A DNA stretch of 60,000 nt, from NCBI GenBank assembly GCA_950295325.1, contig OX485803.1, positions 47,447,554 through 47,507,553 of the forward strand. The letters are read 5' to 3'. Of the stretch, positions 59,430 through 60,000 are shown one piece after another. The position numbers were made by a program, and so were the translations under genes. The stretch is from Polytrichum commune. Lineage: Eukaryota > Streptophyta > Polytrichopsida > Polytrichales > Polytrichaceae. How positions within the stretch are numbered: the stretch's first letter is position 1; the number at the start of each line of letters is the position of its first letter. The notes under the pieces were generated by a model that had not been told where the DNA came from, ran no database searches, and worked only from the letters and a program-made list of their open reading frames with translations.

Positions 59430-60000
59430 AAGGCGACAAAGTCACCATCGCAACCCAAAACATCCGCGGACTGGGACAAGGATTTTTGGGAAAAAGGAAA
59501 AGAAAAGAAGTCAAATCCCTTTTCACTCACACAACACCCAGCACAGACATCCTTCTATTGCAGGAAACCAAATTACCTGAACTCACCTGTCTCAAGCAGG
59601 CACGCTTTGTCGAATTTCGAGGAGGCACCAGCTTATGGAACGAAGCTTCGTTTTCAGCCCAATCTGGCAGATTCAAGGGGGGGACTGGAATCATACTCTC
59701 GGAAAGACTGGCCTCCTCGATCACCCATCATGGAGTCCTATACCCAGGTCGAGCACAGTATGTAGTTATTCAGCTCAGCCCTCAACTTCACCTTGGAATC
59801 ATTAACATTTACGGCTTCAGCCATACTGGCCCTAGGGCCACACTTTGGGACCACCTGGCACATGCAGAACTACCTGAAGCAGAGTGGGTCCTTGCTGGAG
59901 ATTTCAACAACATCGAACACCCCCGGGACAAGCAAGGTGGCTCGTCAAAAACCAGTATCAACACCCGAGAACTAGAAGCCTGGAACAGATTGTTAACCAG
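59426..60000 (+). CDS. LINE ORF2, APE-type endonuclease domain (partial)
   Basis: Starts at ATG 59426 within ATGA, overlapping the ORF1 stop, and stays open for 191 codons to the window end. It shows the apurinic-endonuclease-like domain that nicks the target in LINE integration: TIATQNIRGLGQG with the metal-site Asn, DILLLQETKLPEL with the catalytic Glu, GGTGIILSER, LHLGIINIYGFS and VLAGDFNNIEHP with the Asp/Asn pair. The reverse transcriptase should follow beyond 60000. The domain looks intact. In the present arrangement it lies just outside the right end of the CACTA, so its normal LINE promoter is 23 kb away. Confidence 0.93.
   Translation, partial: MKGDKVTIATQNIRGLGQGFLGKRKRKEVKSLFTHTTPSTDILLLQETKLPELTCLKQARFVEFRGGTSLWNEASFSAQSGRFKGGTGIILSERLASSITHHGVLYPGRAQYVVIQLSPQLHLGIINIYGFSHTGPRATLWDHLAHAELPEAEWVLAGDFNNIEHPRDKQGGSSKTSINTRELEAWNRLLT

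Larger units (their letters stand above)
34567..60000 (+). mobile_element. LINE (non-LTR retrotransposon), interrupted, runs off the window
   Basis: ORF1 (34567-36369 plus 59019-59429) and the start of ORF2 (59426 onward) define a plant L1-type LINE. Its two halves are separated only by the CACTA transposon at 36370-59015. The 5' end is not fixed; the region 34260-34566 is a GC-richer leader. The 3' end, RT domain and poly(A) tail lie outside the window. Confidence 0.88.

Noticed and set aside
1-60000. tRNA, rRNA or snRNA genes
   Set aside because: Reading both strands I saw no cloverleaf-like tRNA or full rRNA; only the partial 5S-like segments in repeats were found. A covariance-model scan would be decisive.

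Overview
The window is nuclear DNA from a land plant with a large, repeat-rich genome. Genes are broken by many small GT-AG introns, the LTR element uses a plant-type initiator-Met tRNA primer site, and transposons lie nested inside one another. The transposon families (chromodomain gypsy, TNP2-type CACTA, hAT, MULE-like foldback, LINE with a DUF4283-like ORF1) and a plant-encoded FemAB-like acyltransferase suggest, without proof, a non-seed plant such as a fern, lycophyte or bryophyte. The species cannot be read from the sequence.

Layout. 0.4-9.7 kb: a dead Ty3/gypsy chromovirus on the minus strand with both LTRs, PBS and polypurine tract, itself invaded by a small TIR element in its 3' LTR and by a hAT fragment plus a MITE in its leader. 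10.0-11.2 kb: two inverted copies of one MITE-like element, then a 23-bp-stem hairpin. 13.5-17.3 kb: an apparently intact host gene on the minus strand, peptidyl-tRNA hydrolase 2 (8 coding exons, 178 aa). 20.2-23.3 kb: a 3.05 kb foldback element with nearly identical arms of about 1 kb, flanked by a 10-bp direct repeat, MULE-like. 24.9-31.9 kb: a second host gene on the plus strand, a FemAB-like (DUF482) GNAT-fold protein in 11 exons. 33.5-34.0 kb: a second hAT relic.

34.6-60.0 kb: a LINE whose ORF1 is split by a 22.6 kb CACTA transposon with 63-bp perfect TIRs and a GTA target duplication. ORF1 resumes in frame beyond the CACTA, its stop overlaps the ORF2 start (ATGA), and the ORF2 endonuclease runs off the window end. 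The CACTA carries two divergent multi-exon genes with open spliced frames: a TNP2-type transposase (minus, 40.2-46.1 kb) and a Transposase_24/TnpA-like protein (plus, 50.7-55.8 kb). The most unusual feature is in the second gene: its N-terminus is built from five tandemly duplicated, phase-0, 48-nt exons, each encoding a variant of one 16-residue peptide.

All splice structures were built by eye from reading frame, GT-AG sites and family similarity. No database search, alignment program or transcript evidence was available.
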